Below are positions 50,581-58,965 of a stretch of DNA of 64,000 nt, one piece after another. The stretch is from Hymenobacter lucidus (GTDB taxonomy: Bacteria > Bacteroidota > Bacteroidia > Cytophagales > Hymenobacteraceae), in NCBI RefSeq assembly GCF_020447265.1, contig NZ_JAJADR010000006.1:372001-436000 (forward strand). The letters are read 5' to 3'. Both the position numbers and the translations under genes were made by a program. The notes under the pieces were generated by a model. It searched no databases. It was given only the letters and a program-made list of their open reading frames with translations, and was not told the DNA's origin. Position 1 is the first letter of the stretch. Every line of letters starts with the position of its first letter.

Positions 50581-51477
50581 ATGAAAATCAGTGCGTTGTT
50601 GCCCGTTTTGCTGGTCCTGGCTGCTTGCAGCACCCATTCCGACTCGGAGCAAGCAGTTGAGGACAAGATGTTGAGGACCAACGAACTGATGGAAGCGCCG
50701 CCTCTGGCCGGCGCAGGAGCCCCCATCACCGACCACATGCTCAGCCAGGCCGCTCCCGACGCGGATGAAACGGCCCCCGTTTCGGCGGCCCCGGCCCCTA
50801 CCCGCAAACTTATTTACCATGCCCGGGTGCGCGTCAGAGTTGAGGATCTGGCCCAGGCCAACGCTCGGATGGACACCTTGGTTCGGGCTTACGGCGCGTA
50901 CGTGTCGGAGTCATCAGAAAAGCGGGAAGACGGCGAATGGGCCCACTCTATGGAAATACGGGTGCTACCAACCCGCTTTCAGGCCTTGCTCAACAACCTC
51001 AGCGGCCTGGGCACTCTCGAATCCAAACTGCTGGGGACGGATGATGTAACCTCCGAACATGCCGATGTAGCGGCCCGGCTGCGCACCAAACGGGCGCTGG
51101 AACAGCGCTACATTGCACTGCTGGGGCAGGCCAAAAAAGTATCGGAAATTCTGGAAATCGAGGAGAAGCTAGGCGACGTGCGCGGGGAAATTGAGTCGGT
51201 GGAAAGCCGGCTCAAGACGCTCAACGACCAGGTAGCCTATTCTACCATTACCCTTTCCTACTTCCAGGTAATTCCACTAACCGCTCCCGACGCGCCGGTT
51301 CTCTCGTTTGGCAGCCGGCTGGTGCAGGCTTTCTACGACGGCTGGAGCCTGTTTACCGACTTACTGCTAGGCTTGGTCTCGGCCTGGCCCCTGCTGCTGG
51401 TAGCCGCGGCTAGCTTTTGGGGCATCCGTACATGGTGGCGCCGGCGGCGCCGCAACCGGGTTCAGGCTTCGGCTTAG
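50581..51477 (+). CDS. DUF4349 lipoprotein
   Basis: The 298-residue product has a lipobox (LLVLAAC). Residues about 75-265 are a DUF4349 domain, with RKLIYHARVRVRVEDL, a coiled-coil part (about 170-205, VSEILEIEEKLGDVRGEIE) and VAYSTITLSYFQV. A C-terminal membrane helix (about 260-285) is followed by a basic end (RTWWRRRRRNR). These proteins are likely tethered at both ends in the envelope. Their function is unknown. It is followed by a hairpin at 51538. Confidence 0.88.
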   Translation: MKISALLPVLLVLAACSTHSDSEQAVEDKMLRTNELMEAPPLAGAGAPITDHMLSQAAPDADETAPVSAAPAPTRKLIYHARVRVRVEDLAQANARMDTLVRAYGAYVSESSEKREDGEWAHSMEIRVLPTRFQALLNNLSGLGTLESKLLGTDDVTSEHADVAARLRTKRALEQRYIALLGQAKKVSEILEIEEKLGDVRGEIESVESRLKTLNDQVAYSTITLSYFQVIPLTAPDAPVLSFGSRLVQAFYDGWSLFTDLLLGLVSAWPLLLVAAASFWGIRTWWRRRRRNRVQASA

Positions 51478-51537
51478 GCTGCTTAACCCGGCAAGACAGT
51501 ATTTGCCATTACTATTTTTGCCAACTTAAAACTCCGG

Positions 51538-51560
51538 AGGCTCAGCGTACTGCTGAGCCT
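51538..51560 (+). terminator. Terminator after the DUF4349 gene
   Basis: AGGCTCAGC (51538-51546) pairs with GCTGAGCCT (51552-51560), followed by TTTG. It lies 60 bp past the DUF4349 stop. Confidence 0.7.
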
Positions 51561-51779
51561 TTTGCGTGGAAATACCCAGCAACATGGGTCCGCATACCCC
51601 AGGCCAGTACAATTTTCGAGGTAGTGTCTGATTGCAAAAACTGACTGCCAGCAACCATCCATAATTGCTTTTCGCCAGGTCTGCCATTCTCGCCGACAGA
51701 GCAAAATATTTCGTATTGATTTACTGTAAAGGTTCGTAGCAAGCATTTGCACGCTTAAAGCTGAGGCAGAATAAGGTAT

Positions 51780-51803
51780 GGGAACGATACCGGCATCGTT
51801 CCC
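51780..51803 (+). terminator. Terminator-like hairpin in the gap
   Basis: GGGAACGAT (51780-51788) pairs with ATCGTTCCC (51795-51803), and GATAATTTTTT follows. No gene ends immediately upstream, so it may end a small transcript or act in a leader. Confidence 0.6.
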
Positions 51804-52156
51804 GATAATTTTTTACCTGGAGTAATATTTTCCCATAAAAATTACATTCACCTTTACTTTGTCAGGTAAGCAACCCGTTTCCAGCTTCATGCCACAGCAC
51901 TTCTCGCTGTGGCCTCATTGCTCCAACCAAGCTTGCCGTATCCAAATGATATTGAGGCGTGAATCTAACGGTGTGTTTACTGGTGGACCAGTGCCGCTAT
52001 GCTGCTTCACTCGGACATCCCCGCACAGCGAGTTTCCCGCTACCCGGACACGCCTGAATCATTGGTTACAAACCTATTATCCAACGCGTTACACTCTCCT
52101 GCGTTGTTTTGCAGCTAACGCGCCGGCACGATTTCCCCCACCCTAATTCGTTGCCC

Positions 52157-54751
52157 ATGAAACGATTGTTTACGCTTTTCCCGGCAGCCATGTCAGTGCG
52201 CTATGGCTTGTTGATTCTGCTGTTGTTGCTGGCTGCTACGGCCCGGGCCCAGACCTACGACCTGGTTGTGGCACAGGACGGAACCGGGGCTTACCGCACC
52301 GTGCAGGCCGCCATCAATGCGGCCCCTACGGGCCGTACCACACCTTTTACAATCTTCATTAAGAACGGAAAGTACCGGGAACGGGTAACGATTCCGGCCA
52401 ATAAGCCCTTCCTGCAGCTAACCGGGGAAAGCGTGGCCAATACCATTATTACCTACGACCAGGCCGCCGTTCCTACATTCGTCGGCAATACCTCCACGGT
52501 CATTATCAATGCCTCGGACATTACCGTGTTTAGCATCACCTTCGAGAATTCCTGGGGTGAAACGCCGCAGGCGCTGGCTATGTATACCACCGGCGACCGT
52601 ATCGCCTTTAAGGGTTGTCGTTTCACCGGCGGCCAGGATACGGTGCAGCTCAACGCGGGCACGGGACTGCGCAACTACTTCAAAGACTGCTATATCGACG
52701 GCACGGTAGACTTTATCTTCGGCAGTGCGCGGGGCGTGTTTGAGAACTGCTACATCTATCCTAAAACCCGCCGCGACGGGGGCAGCGGGGGCTATATTAC
52801 GGCGGCCAATACGCAGGCAGGCCAACTCTATGGCTTTGTATTCCGCAAATGCACGATTCTCGACAACCGCGGCACGACGACTTACACCCTGGGCCGACCC
52901 TGGCAAAATGACCTGGGCTCCACTGCCACCGACCGTTCACACACCAAAGTTGTGTGGCTGAACACGACTATGGGCCCCACCATTAAGCCCGTAGGCTGGC
53001 AGGTGTGGGATGCGGGCACGGTAACCAGCGTCATTACTTACGCCGAATACCAGAGTCGCGACTTTGGCGGAAACCTGGTGAACGTGAGCCAGCGCCTGCC
53101 CTGGACCATTCAGCTTACCGATGCCGACACGACCCAGTATACCCGCGCGGCCGTGCTGGGCAGCTGGAACCCCTGCACCCTGACCAGCACTTTTTGCACC
53201 AGCGCCCCCGCCCCGATAGTAGTGTCCAACTTTCGGGCAGTAAAAGGCACGGCCACCGCCCCCTCCACCCTGCAGTGGAACCTGAGCTGGCCCGTGGCGG
53301 GCGTGCAATATGAACTCTACCGCAGCACCACGCGGCGCGGCACCTATTCGGCGCTCTACACCACCACGAATGCCGTGGCAACCAACGTCAACGCGGGTAC
53401 GACCGACGCCATTCCTACGCCCGGCACCTCGTATTATTACTACGTGCGAGCCTCCAAAAATGGGCTGGCAACGCACATCACCGATACGGTTCAGATTTCC
53501 AGCACACCCACCATCTTTACTACAGGTAGCCTGCAAGCCTTTTTGCAGGGCGGTAGCCAGCCTTCGGCCCCGCAAAACGTGCTGGTATCCGGCGAGAATC
53601 TCACGGCGGGCCTCGTCGTGACGCCCCCGTCGGGCTACCAGGTGTCGGCTAACGGTGGAGCCACTTGGTTTACCACCACCACACCGCTCACGCTTACCCC
53701 AAGCAGTGCGGGCAACGTGGCCAGCACCACGCTCAGTGTGCGGCTCAACGCCAGCACCGTAGGCACTTTCGCCGGTAGTCTGACCCTGACCAGCCCTGGC
53801 GCGGCCACCGTTACCCTGCCCGTTTCGGGCGTAGCCCAGGCGGCCGCGTTGCCACAGTCGGTGCCGCTACAGTGGTGGCCCATGACGCGCAACAACCAGG
53901 ATAGCATAGCTGTGCGCGCCACTGCCTTAGTGGCCAGCGTGTCCACTCTACGCAGGTTTGTGGTATCGAGCGGTTCGGCGGGGGCCATTATTCCACCTTA
54001 TTCCAACCGGTACGGTCAGGCCTTCGCGCCAAGTGCCGAGGGCGGCTGGACGGCGGCGGTAGGCGGCAATGGCAGCAACCTGAACCGCACTTATTACGAG
54101 CAATTCACGGTGATGCCGAGCGGTAGTGCCGCCGTGCGCCTCGACTCCCTGCTGCTCAGTTCCTACGTCACGGGTTCGACCAGCGGCACCAAACTGGCCG
54201 TAGTTTGGTCACGCAGCGGCTTTGGGAGTGACTCGGCCGATATATCGGGTGGCCGAGGCCCGGGCGGGGTGCTGCTCAGCACCGCCAATGGGGCCTTCGC
54301 CACGCCCATCCTGACTACCAATGCCAGCACTACTTACCGGCTGGCCTTTGCCGGAGCCGGCGGGGTGCTGCTGCCGGCCGGCCAGCGCCTCACGTTCCGC
54401 ATATATTTCAGCTGCGGCTCTACTACTACAAGTTCGCGGTTTGCCACGCTCAAAAACGTGCAAGTAAAAGGCGAAGCCGGGGTGGTAATGGCCAATAAGT
54501 CGGGCCGGGCCGCTATGCTGCACGCGTACCCCAATCCTACTGCCGATGTGCTGACCCTAACCCACCCCACCGCCGCCCCCGGGGCTGAAGTAGCCATATA
54601 CTCCTTGCTGGGCCAGCGCGTGGCGTTGATATCCTGCACAATGGGCAGTCTGAACACCCACCTGGCGCTTACTGACCTACCCAGCGGACAGTATCTACTG
54701 CGCTATACCAGCGGGTCCGAGCAATTTAATACTCGCGTTATCAAGTATTGA
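52157..54751 (+). CDS. Pectinesterase (CE8) with Ig-like modules and type IX secretion tail
   Basis: The 864-residue protein has a signal peptide (LLAATARAQ). Residues about 33-345 form the right-handed beta helix of pectin methylesterases, with GGQDTVQ, YIDGTVDFIFG and LGRPWQND holding the catalytic Gln, Asp and Arg. Several Ig-like or fibronectin-type segments follow (about 360-600), then a jelly-roll stretch. The last 75 residues (HAYPNPTADVLTL and LTDLPSGQYLLRY) are a type A C-terminal domain for type IX secretion. It demethylates pectin at the cell surface or outside. It is transcribed alone. Confidence 0.92.
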   Translation: MKRLFTLFPAAMSVRYGLLILLLLLAATARAQTYDLVVAQDGTGAYRTVQAAINAAPTGRTTPFTIFIKNGKYRERVTIPANKPFLQLTGESVANTIITYDQAAVPTFVGNTSTVIINASDITVFSITFENSWGETPQALAMYTTGDRIAFKGCRFTGGQDTVQLNAGTGLRNYFKDCYIDGTVDFIFGSARGVFENCYIYPKTRRDGGSGGYITAANTQAGQLYGFVFRKCTILDNRGTTTYTLGRPWQNDLGSTATDRSHTKVVWLNTTMGPTIKPVGWQVWDAGTVTSVITYAEYQSRDFGGNLVNVSQRLPWTIQLTDADTTQYTRAAVLGSWNPCTLTSTFCTSAPAPIVVSNFRAVKGTATAPSTLQWNLSWPVAGVQYELYRSTTRRGTYSALYTTTNAVATNVNAGTTDAIPTPGTSYYYYVRASKNGLATHITDTVQISSTPTIFTTGSLQAFLQGGSQPSAPQNVLVSGENLTAGLVVTPPSGYQVSANGGATWFTTTTPLTLTPSSAGNVASTTLSVRLNASTVGTFAGSLTLTSPGAATVTLPVSGVAQAAALPQSVPLQWWPMTRNNQDSIAVRATALVASVSTLRRFVVSSGSAGAIIPPYSNRYGQAFAPSAEGGWTAAVGGNGSNLNRTYYEQFTVMPSGSAAVRLDSLLLSSYVTGSTSGTKLAVVWSRSGFGSDSADISGGRGPGGVLLSTANGAFATPILTTNASTTYRLAFAGAGGVLLPAGQRLTFRIYFSCGSTTTSSRFATLKNVQVKGEAGVVMANKSGRAAMLHAYPNPTADVLTLTHPTAAPGAEVAIYSLLGQRVALISCTMGSLNTHLALTDLPSGQYLLRYTSGSEQFNTRVIKY

Positions 54752-54756
54752 GTGGG

Positions 54757-54800
54757 GAGTGCTACCACCCCGACAGCTAATCGTCGGGGTGGTAGCACTC
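54757..54800. repeat. Perfect 18-bp hairpin after the pectinesterase
   Basis: GAGTGCTACCACCCCGAC (54757-54774) is the exact inverse of 54783-54800 around an 8-nt loop. It starts 6 bp past the stop codon and has no T-run. It is probably an mRNA-end protecting structure or a dispersed palindrome. Confidence 0.7.
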
Positions 54801-54909
54801 TGCGCAGCGCCGGTAATGGCAACTATAGGGTAGCGCAGCTTCAAAACACTGTTTCCTCACTGGTTCCTAAGCTGGCAGCCGCCTCATCAGGGTCTGGCCA
54901 GATTACATA

Positions 54910-54941
54910 AAAAGGTCTCCTGATTTACCAGGAGACCTTTT
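54910..54941. terminator. Bidirectional terminator
   Basis: AAAAGGTCTCCTG (54910-54922) pairs with CAGGAGACCTTTT (54929-54941) and T-runs flank it on both strands. It separates the convergent pectinesterase and phage holin-like genes. Confidence 0.9.
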
Positions 54942-54963
54942 TTATGTGGTATTCAAACGCTGC

Positions 54964-55299
54964 TCAGTCGACAACCATATCAATAACCGACGTTACCAAC
55001 GACAGCACGATGCTGAAGAGCAAAGCAGCCACGAAACCGTCGAGCTTGAAGCCGGGCAGAATCCAGTCGGCCAGCAGCACAATGACGGCGTTGATAACCA
55101 ACAGGAACAGGCCCAGGGTGAGTACCGTAATCGGGAAACCCAGCAGCTTGAGAATCGGCTTTAATACCGCGTTCAGCACAGCCAGCACCAGCACTAGCAG
55201 TATAGCGTCGCCGAAGCCGTCGAGGTGGGCGCCCGGCAGGTATTTGCCCAGCACGTAGGTAATGATGGCCGTCAGCAGCAGTTTGATCAGGAAACCCAT
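54964..55299 (-). CDS. Phage holin family (superfamily IV) membrane protein
   Basis: ATG 55299 gives 111 residues with four predicted membrane helices. It shows the family blocks LITYVLGKYLPGAHLDGF-like (here TYVLGKYLPGAHLDGFGD), LVLAVLNAVLKPILKLLGFP and LADWILPGFKLDGF. Such 4-TM proteins (DUF360/superfamily IV holins) are small inner-membrane proteins of unknown role. They are not phage genes as a rule. The open frame continuing to 55491 is not believed. Confidence 0.85.
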   Translation of the reverse strand: MGFLIKLLLTAIITYVLGKYLPGAHLDGFGDAILLVLVLAVLNAVLKPILKLLGFPITVLTLGLFLLVINAVIVLLADWILPGFKLDGFVAALLFSIVLSLVTSVIDMVVD

Positions 55300-55394
55300 G
55301 GTAGTGTGGTTGGTGGTGAAAAAAGAGGATGAAAGCGAAGTTTCGCGGTAAGCTGATGCGCTTACGAAAAAACGGGTATTCCGTTGGCTCAGGC

Positions 55395-56489
55395 CTATTT
55401 CTCTGAAATCTTGGCTTTGATACGGCCCTGCGAAACGCCCATCCAGTGCGCCATTTGAAACAGTAGTCGGGCTCCTACAATGGCGTTCCACTCGGTGTCG
55501 CCGGGCGCTACCTCGTTCAGGTCGCAGCCAATAATAGTCCGGCCCGACTCCACGATGGTCCGAATCAGGTACAGCGCTTCCTCAAACTCGAGGCCGCCGG
55601 GCACGGGCGTGCCGGTGCCGGGGCACAGCTTAGGGTCCAGCCCGTCGATATCGAAGCTCAGGTATACTTTAGGCGGCAGCTGGGCAATGATTTTGCCGCA
55701 CACTTTCTTCCACGACTTCTTGGCAAACTTCTCGTTCGACAGAAACCGATTGTGGAACATTACTACGCGCCCCCCCGATTGGTCGACCAGCTCGGCTTCC
55801 TGCTGGCACAAGTCCCGAATGCCAACCTGCACCAGCTTTTTCACCTGGGGCAGCTTCAGGGCGTTGTACATGATGGAGGCGTGCGAGTACTCGAAACCCT
55901 CGTAGGCCGGGCGCAGGTCACAGTGGGCGTCAATCTGCAAAATACCGAACTCCTCGTGGCGCTCGGCCAGGGCGTGCATATAGCCCAGCGGCGTGCTATG
56001 GTCGCCGCCCAGCACTACCACGCCCTTGCCGGCGTCCAGGTAAGCGCCGGTTTTCTGCTTGAGCCAGTCGAGCAGAAACTTGCCACGCGTAGTTACCTGA
56101 GCGGGTACGGTGGCAAAATTACCGGCTTTGTCGGCCGGTTTGCCGTCTTCCAGCCAACCGATATAGTCGGCGGCCTGGGTGCGCAGCTTGCGGCTTTCCT
56201 CGGCTATTTTTTCGTCTTCCTCTTCCATGGCTAGTCCCATGCGCCAGGCCTCTGGAATATCGGGCTCGTAGAGGTCAACCTGCAGTGAGGCTTCCCGAAT
56301 AGCTTCGGGACCCAGGGCCGTGCCGCCCCGGTACGAAACGGTAACTTCCCACGGCACGGGCACTACCACTACCTGCGCTTCCTCAACGGTAAAGGGCAGT
56401 CCGTAAAGTCCACCTTCACTGTCTCCCAGGGCATTGGGGTCGAAGGCGGCAAGTTTTTTTTCCAGGCTCTGGGCGGCTGAAGTTGACAT
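55395..56489 (-). CDS. Agmatinase/arginase family ureohydrolase
   Basis: The 364-residue protein has the Mn-binding motifs of ureohydrolases: GGDHST (about 160), DAHCDLR, and SFDIDGLDP near residue 275. It also has the substrate loop YSHASIMYNAL. It hydrolyses agmatine, arginine or formimidoylglutamate to urea or formamide. The N-terminal 60 residues (VPWEVTVSYRGGTALGPEAI) fit the formimidoylglutamase/agmatinase group. The exact substrate is not resolvable. It is separated from cheC by an inverted repeat. Confidence 0.9.
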   Translation of the reverse strand: MSTSAAQSLEKKLAAFDPNALGDSEGGLYGLPFTVEEAQVVVVPVPWEVTVSYRGGTALGPEAIREASLQVDLYEPDIPEAWRMGLAMEEEDEKIAEESRKLRTQAADYIGWLEDGKPADKAGNFATVPAQVTTRGKFLLDWLKQKTGAYLDAGKGVVVLGGDHSTPLGYMHALAERHEEFGILQIDAHCDLRPAYEGFEYSHASIMYNALKLPQVKKLVQVGIRDLCQQEAELVDQSGGRVVMFHNRFLSNEKFAKKSWKKVCGKIIAQLPPKVYLSFDIDGLDPKLCPGTGTPVPGGLEFEEALYLIRTIVESGRTIIGCDLNEVAPGDTEWNAIVGARLLFQMAHWMGVSQGRIKAKISEK

Positions 56490-56541
56490 AAGCAGCGGGC
56501 AAGAATTGATACAAAACGGACCAGAAGGTCTTAAAACGAAA

Positions 56542-56604
56542 CTGTCCTACCAAAGGCCGGCAAATTCCGGGGTCAGCCAGAGTTTACACGGGCCGGTAGG
56601 ACAG
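56542..56604. repeat. Inverted repeat between cheC and agmatinase genes
   Basis: CTGTCCTACC (56542-56551) is exactly inverse to GGTAGGACAG (56595-56604), with GGCCGG words just inside both arms. It lies in the gap between the agmatinase start and the cheC stop on the minus strand. Confidence 0.55.
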
Positions 56605-56623
56605 CCTCTAAACGAGTAGAAAA

Positions 56624-57268
56624 TCAGGTCATCGGGTTAGACTCCTGGCCCCCCAGAAAGTCGTAGGTCCGGATGATTTCCAGAATCTTTTCGAAGGTGT
56701 TACGGTCAAAGAACAGCATTAGCGGAAGCTCCACCGAGTTTTCCTTGTCGGAGAACTGCGTGATAACCGAGAAAATGAGCGGCTGCACCTTGGGCTGGTT
56801 GGCTATCAGGTTGTGCAGCGAGGCCGCAATATCACCTTTCGGGGCCGTGGGCGGCGCGCCGTAGATCTTGGCCTTTAAAATGTTAGCCAGCTGGGTCACC
56901 AGCGCCCCGGTGATGATGTTGCTGATTTCCAGCAGCAGCGACTCCTGCATCTCGTCGATGGCAATGGAATCGGGCACTGACATGCGCAGGCACACCCGCG
57001 AGAGGCGCTGCACGTGCTGTCCGGAGAAGAACATCAGCGTGGTGCCATTGAACTCGCCCCGGATATCGGATTGAATGATGGCGTGCGAACCTTCATATTC
57101 GTGCACCTTATCCAGGATGTTGCTCCCCGGCATGATGTCCAGATTCGGAACTTCCAGCAGCACCTTTTCCTGCGCGATAACGGCAAAGGAGTCGGCCGCG
57201 CGGGCCAACCCTATATTCAGAATCTCGCGGATAATATCGCGCTCTAGTTCCGTCATGTGCAAATCCAT
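56624..57268 (-). CDS. cheC: Chemotaxis phosphatase CheC
   Basis: The 214-residue protein carries two copies of the CheC consensus [DS]xxxExxN with proline 23 residues later. The first is D11, E15, N18 and P41. The second is in SLLLEISNIITGA, with its proline in YGAPP. Both copies are intact, so it should dephosphorylate CheY-P. No CheD gene is in view. The ATG at 57268 is used, although ATG 57256 is possible. It is the last gene of the chemotaxis operon, 62 bp after cheA. Confidence 0.9.
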   Translation of the reverse strand: MDLHMTELERDIIREILNIGLARAADSFAVIAQEKVLLEVPNLDIMPGSNILDKVHEYEGSHAIIQSDIRGEFNGTTLMFFSGQHVQRLSRVCLRMSVPDSIAIDEMQESLLLEISNIITGALVTQLANILKAKIYGAPPTAPKGDIAASLHNLIANQPKVQPLIFSVITQFSDKENSVELPLMLFFDRNTFEKILEIIRTYDFLGGQESNPMT

Positions 57269-57330
57269 AGGAGTCGGTCAAATGAAGGGGCTGACCGTTG
57301 CCGGAAAACCCGAATGTCTCATTAGGTTGA

Positions 57331-58965
57331 TTACGGTCGTTTGGCCAAAAACAATCGGGTGAGAGCCGGTACGTCAATCACCAGACAAACCTGACCACTA
57401 CCCAGCAGCGTAACGCCCCCGAATAAGTCAATCATGTCCAGTGGTTTACTCATCGGCTTGATAACGATATCCTGCTGGCGCAGGAAACGGTCCACGATTA
57501 AGCCAAGCTTACGGTTATTGTAGTTAACAATGATAATATCCTGCCGGCCAACCAGTTCGGTCTTAATGGCAGGTATCAAAGCATCGTCGCCGTCATGGAG
57601 GAGCTTGCGCAAATCTACAACGGGAATATTTTCCCCAAGCAAACGGGCCATCAGAATGCCACCGACCACGTTGAGCTGCTTGGGCTGCAACGATACTACG
57701 GAATCGGTGTGCATCAGGGGAATAGCGTAGCTACGCTCTTCCAGCTCGAAAAGCAACGCGCCCTTCACGGCAATGGAAGTAGGCAGCACGAGGGTAAATG
57801 TAGTGCCCTGTCCCAGCACGGAATCGACGCGCAACTGCCCACCGAGTGAGTCGATGGCCAGCTTCACTACGTCGAGGCCCACGCCCCGGCCCGAAATATC
57901 GGTCACTTCCTTGGCCATGGAAAAGCCCGGCTCAAACAGAAAAGCCCGTACGGCACTAGGGTCCAGGTTGCGGGCCGCTTCGGCCGATACTAGCCCACGC
58001 TCCACGGCCTTGCGGCGCACCTGGTCCACGTTGATGCCCTTGCCATCATCGATAACCTGAATCAGCACGTCGTCGCGCTCGGTCTGGGCCGACAGGATTA
58101 GGCTGCCCTGCTCCGGCTTACCCGCCCTTACGCGCTCCTCCGGCGTTTCCAGGCCGTGCCCAATGGCGTTGCGCACTAAGTGCAGCAGCGCATCGGTGAT
58201 GATCTGCAGGATGTTGCGGTCAATCTGGATGTCCTGTCCGTTAATGGTCAGCTCTACTTCCTTCCTCTCGGCCACGGCCACGTCGCGCACCACCCGCGGA
58301 AATTTGTTGAACAGCGAGCCTACGTTTACCAGGCGGGCGTCCATCACGCTATACTGCAAATCGTCGGCAATGCGGAACAGGTGCGAAGCAGCGGCCTGCA
58401 GGGCCGGGTTGCCGATTTCTTGGCTTAGCGTCAGGATCCGGTCCCGGTCAATGATCAGCTCGCCCACCAGATTGAGCAGATGGTCGAGCTTTTTGATTTG
58501 AATGTATACCAGATCCGACAGCTCCAGCTTGCGCGAGGCATCTTCATCGGCATTCCCTTCATCTTCTTCCAGAATGGGCTCCTCCCCCTCTACCAGCAAA
58601 TCCAGGTTATGCAGTAGCTTATCGGCATTCGCTACTTCTTCGTCCTGGTCCACGGCCCGAATCATGCCGCCCAGCGTATCAACGCCGGTAAACAGCACCG
58701 ACACTAAGGAACCGGAGAAGGTACGCTCCTTACTTCGGATCAGGCCAAAGATGGTTTCCATCCGGTGCGCTACTTCCCCGATGTCGTTGAAACCCATGGC
58801 CCGGGCGTTGGCTTTCAGGTTGTGCATCAGCCGGAAAAGCTCGTGCAGTGCCTTTTCGTCGGCTGGGTCTTTTTCCAGCTCGCTGATATGACGGCTCATC
58901 GCATCATAGTACTCGAGCGCCTCAGCCATGAAAATTTCCCGGTATTCCTCTTCCCTTGATTTCAT
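57331..58965 (-). CDS. cheA: Chemotaxis histidine kinase CheA, P2-less form
   Basis: The 544-residue kinase has the phosphotransfer P1 domain (about 5-115, His48 in FRLMHNLKANARAMGF), an acidic linker (about 125-150), the P3 dimerisation helices (about 152-215), the P4 ATPase (LHLVRNAIGHGLETPEERVR, then DDGKGIN and GRGVGLDVVK) and the CheW-like P5 (about 400-540). No room is left for P2, the CheY-docking domain, since the total is 544 residues, well below the usual 650-700. The start overlaps the cheB stop by 4 bp (ATGA), so the two are coupled. Confidence 0.93.
   Translation of the reverse strand: MKSREEEYREIFMAEALEYYDAMSRHISELEKDPADEKALHELFRLMHNLKANARAMGFNDIGEVAHRMETIFGLIRSKERTFSGSLVSVLFTGVDTLGGMIRAVDQDEEVANADKLLHNLDLLVEGEEPILEEDEGNADEDASRKLELSDLVYIQIKKLDHLLNLVGELIIDRDRILTLSQEIGNPALQAAASHLFRIADDLQYSVMDARLVNVGSLFNKFPRVVRDVAVAERKEVELTINGQDIQIDRNILQIITDALLHLVRNAIGHGLETPEERVRAGKPEQGSLILSAQTERDDVLIQVIDDGKGINVDQVRRKAVERGLVSAEAARNLDPSAVRAFLFEPGFSMAKEVTDISGRGVGLDVVKLAIDSLGGQLRVDSVLGQGTTFTLVLPTSIAVKGALLFELEERSYAIPLMHTDSVVSLQPKQLNVVGGILMARLLGENIPVVDLRKLLHDGDDALIPAIKTELVGRQDIIIVNYNNRKLGLIVDRFLRQQDIVIKPMSKPLDMIDLFGGVTLLGSGQVCLVIDVPALTRLFLAKRP

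Larger units (their letters stand above)
51478..52156. other. 679-bp region without a convincing gene
   Basis: Only short frames with no coding character are present. I see a terminator-like stem at 51538-51560, a second hairpin at 51780-51803 followed by a T-rich stretch, and a match to the -7 box (TATTTTTG, 51513-51520). A small RNA between the two hairpins is possible but unsupported. Confidence 0.5.

Noticed and set aside
51859..52146. Plus-strand 95-codon frame before the pectinesterase
   Set aside because: No motif, no good start context, and an odd composition rich in Pro, Cys and His. The pectinesterase signal peptide starts at 52157.
54964..55299. Prophage remnant suggested by the name phage holin family
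   Set aside because: The superfamily is mostly chromosomal, and no capsid, integrase or lysis genes are near.
55300..55491. Longer N-terminus for the holin-like protein
   Set aside because: The four-helix family starts at 55299. The added residues are unrelated and cover the promoter region.
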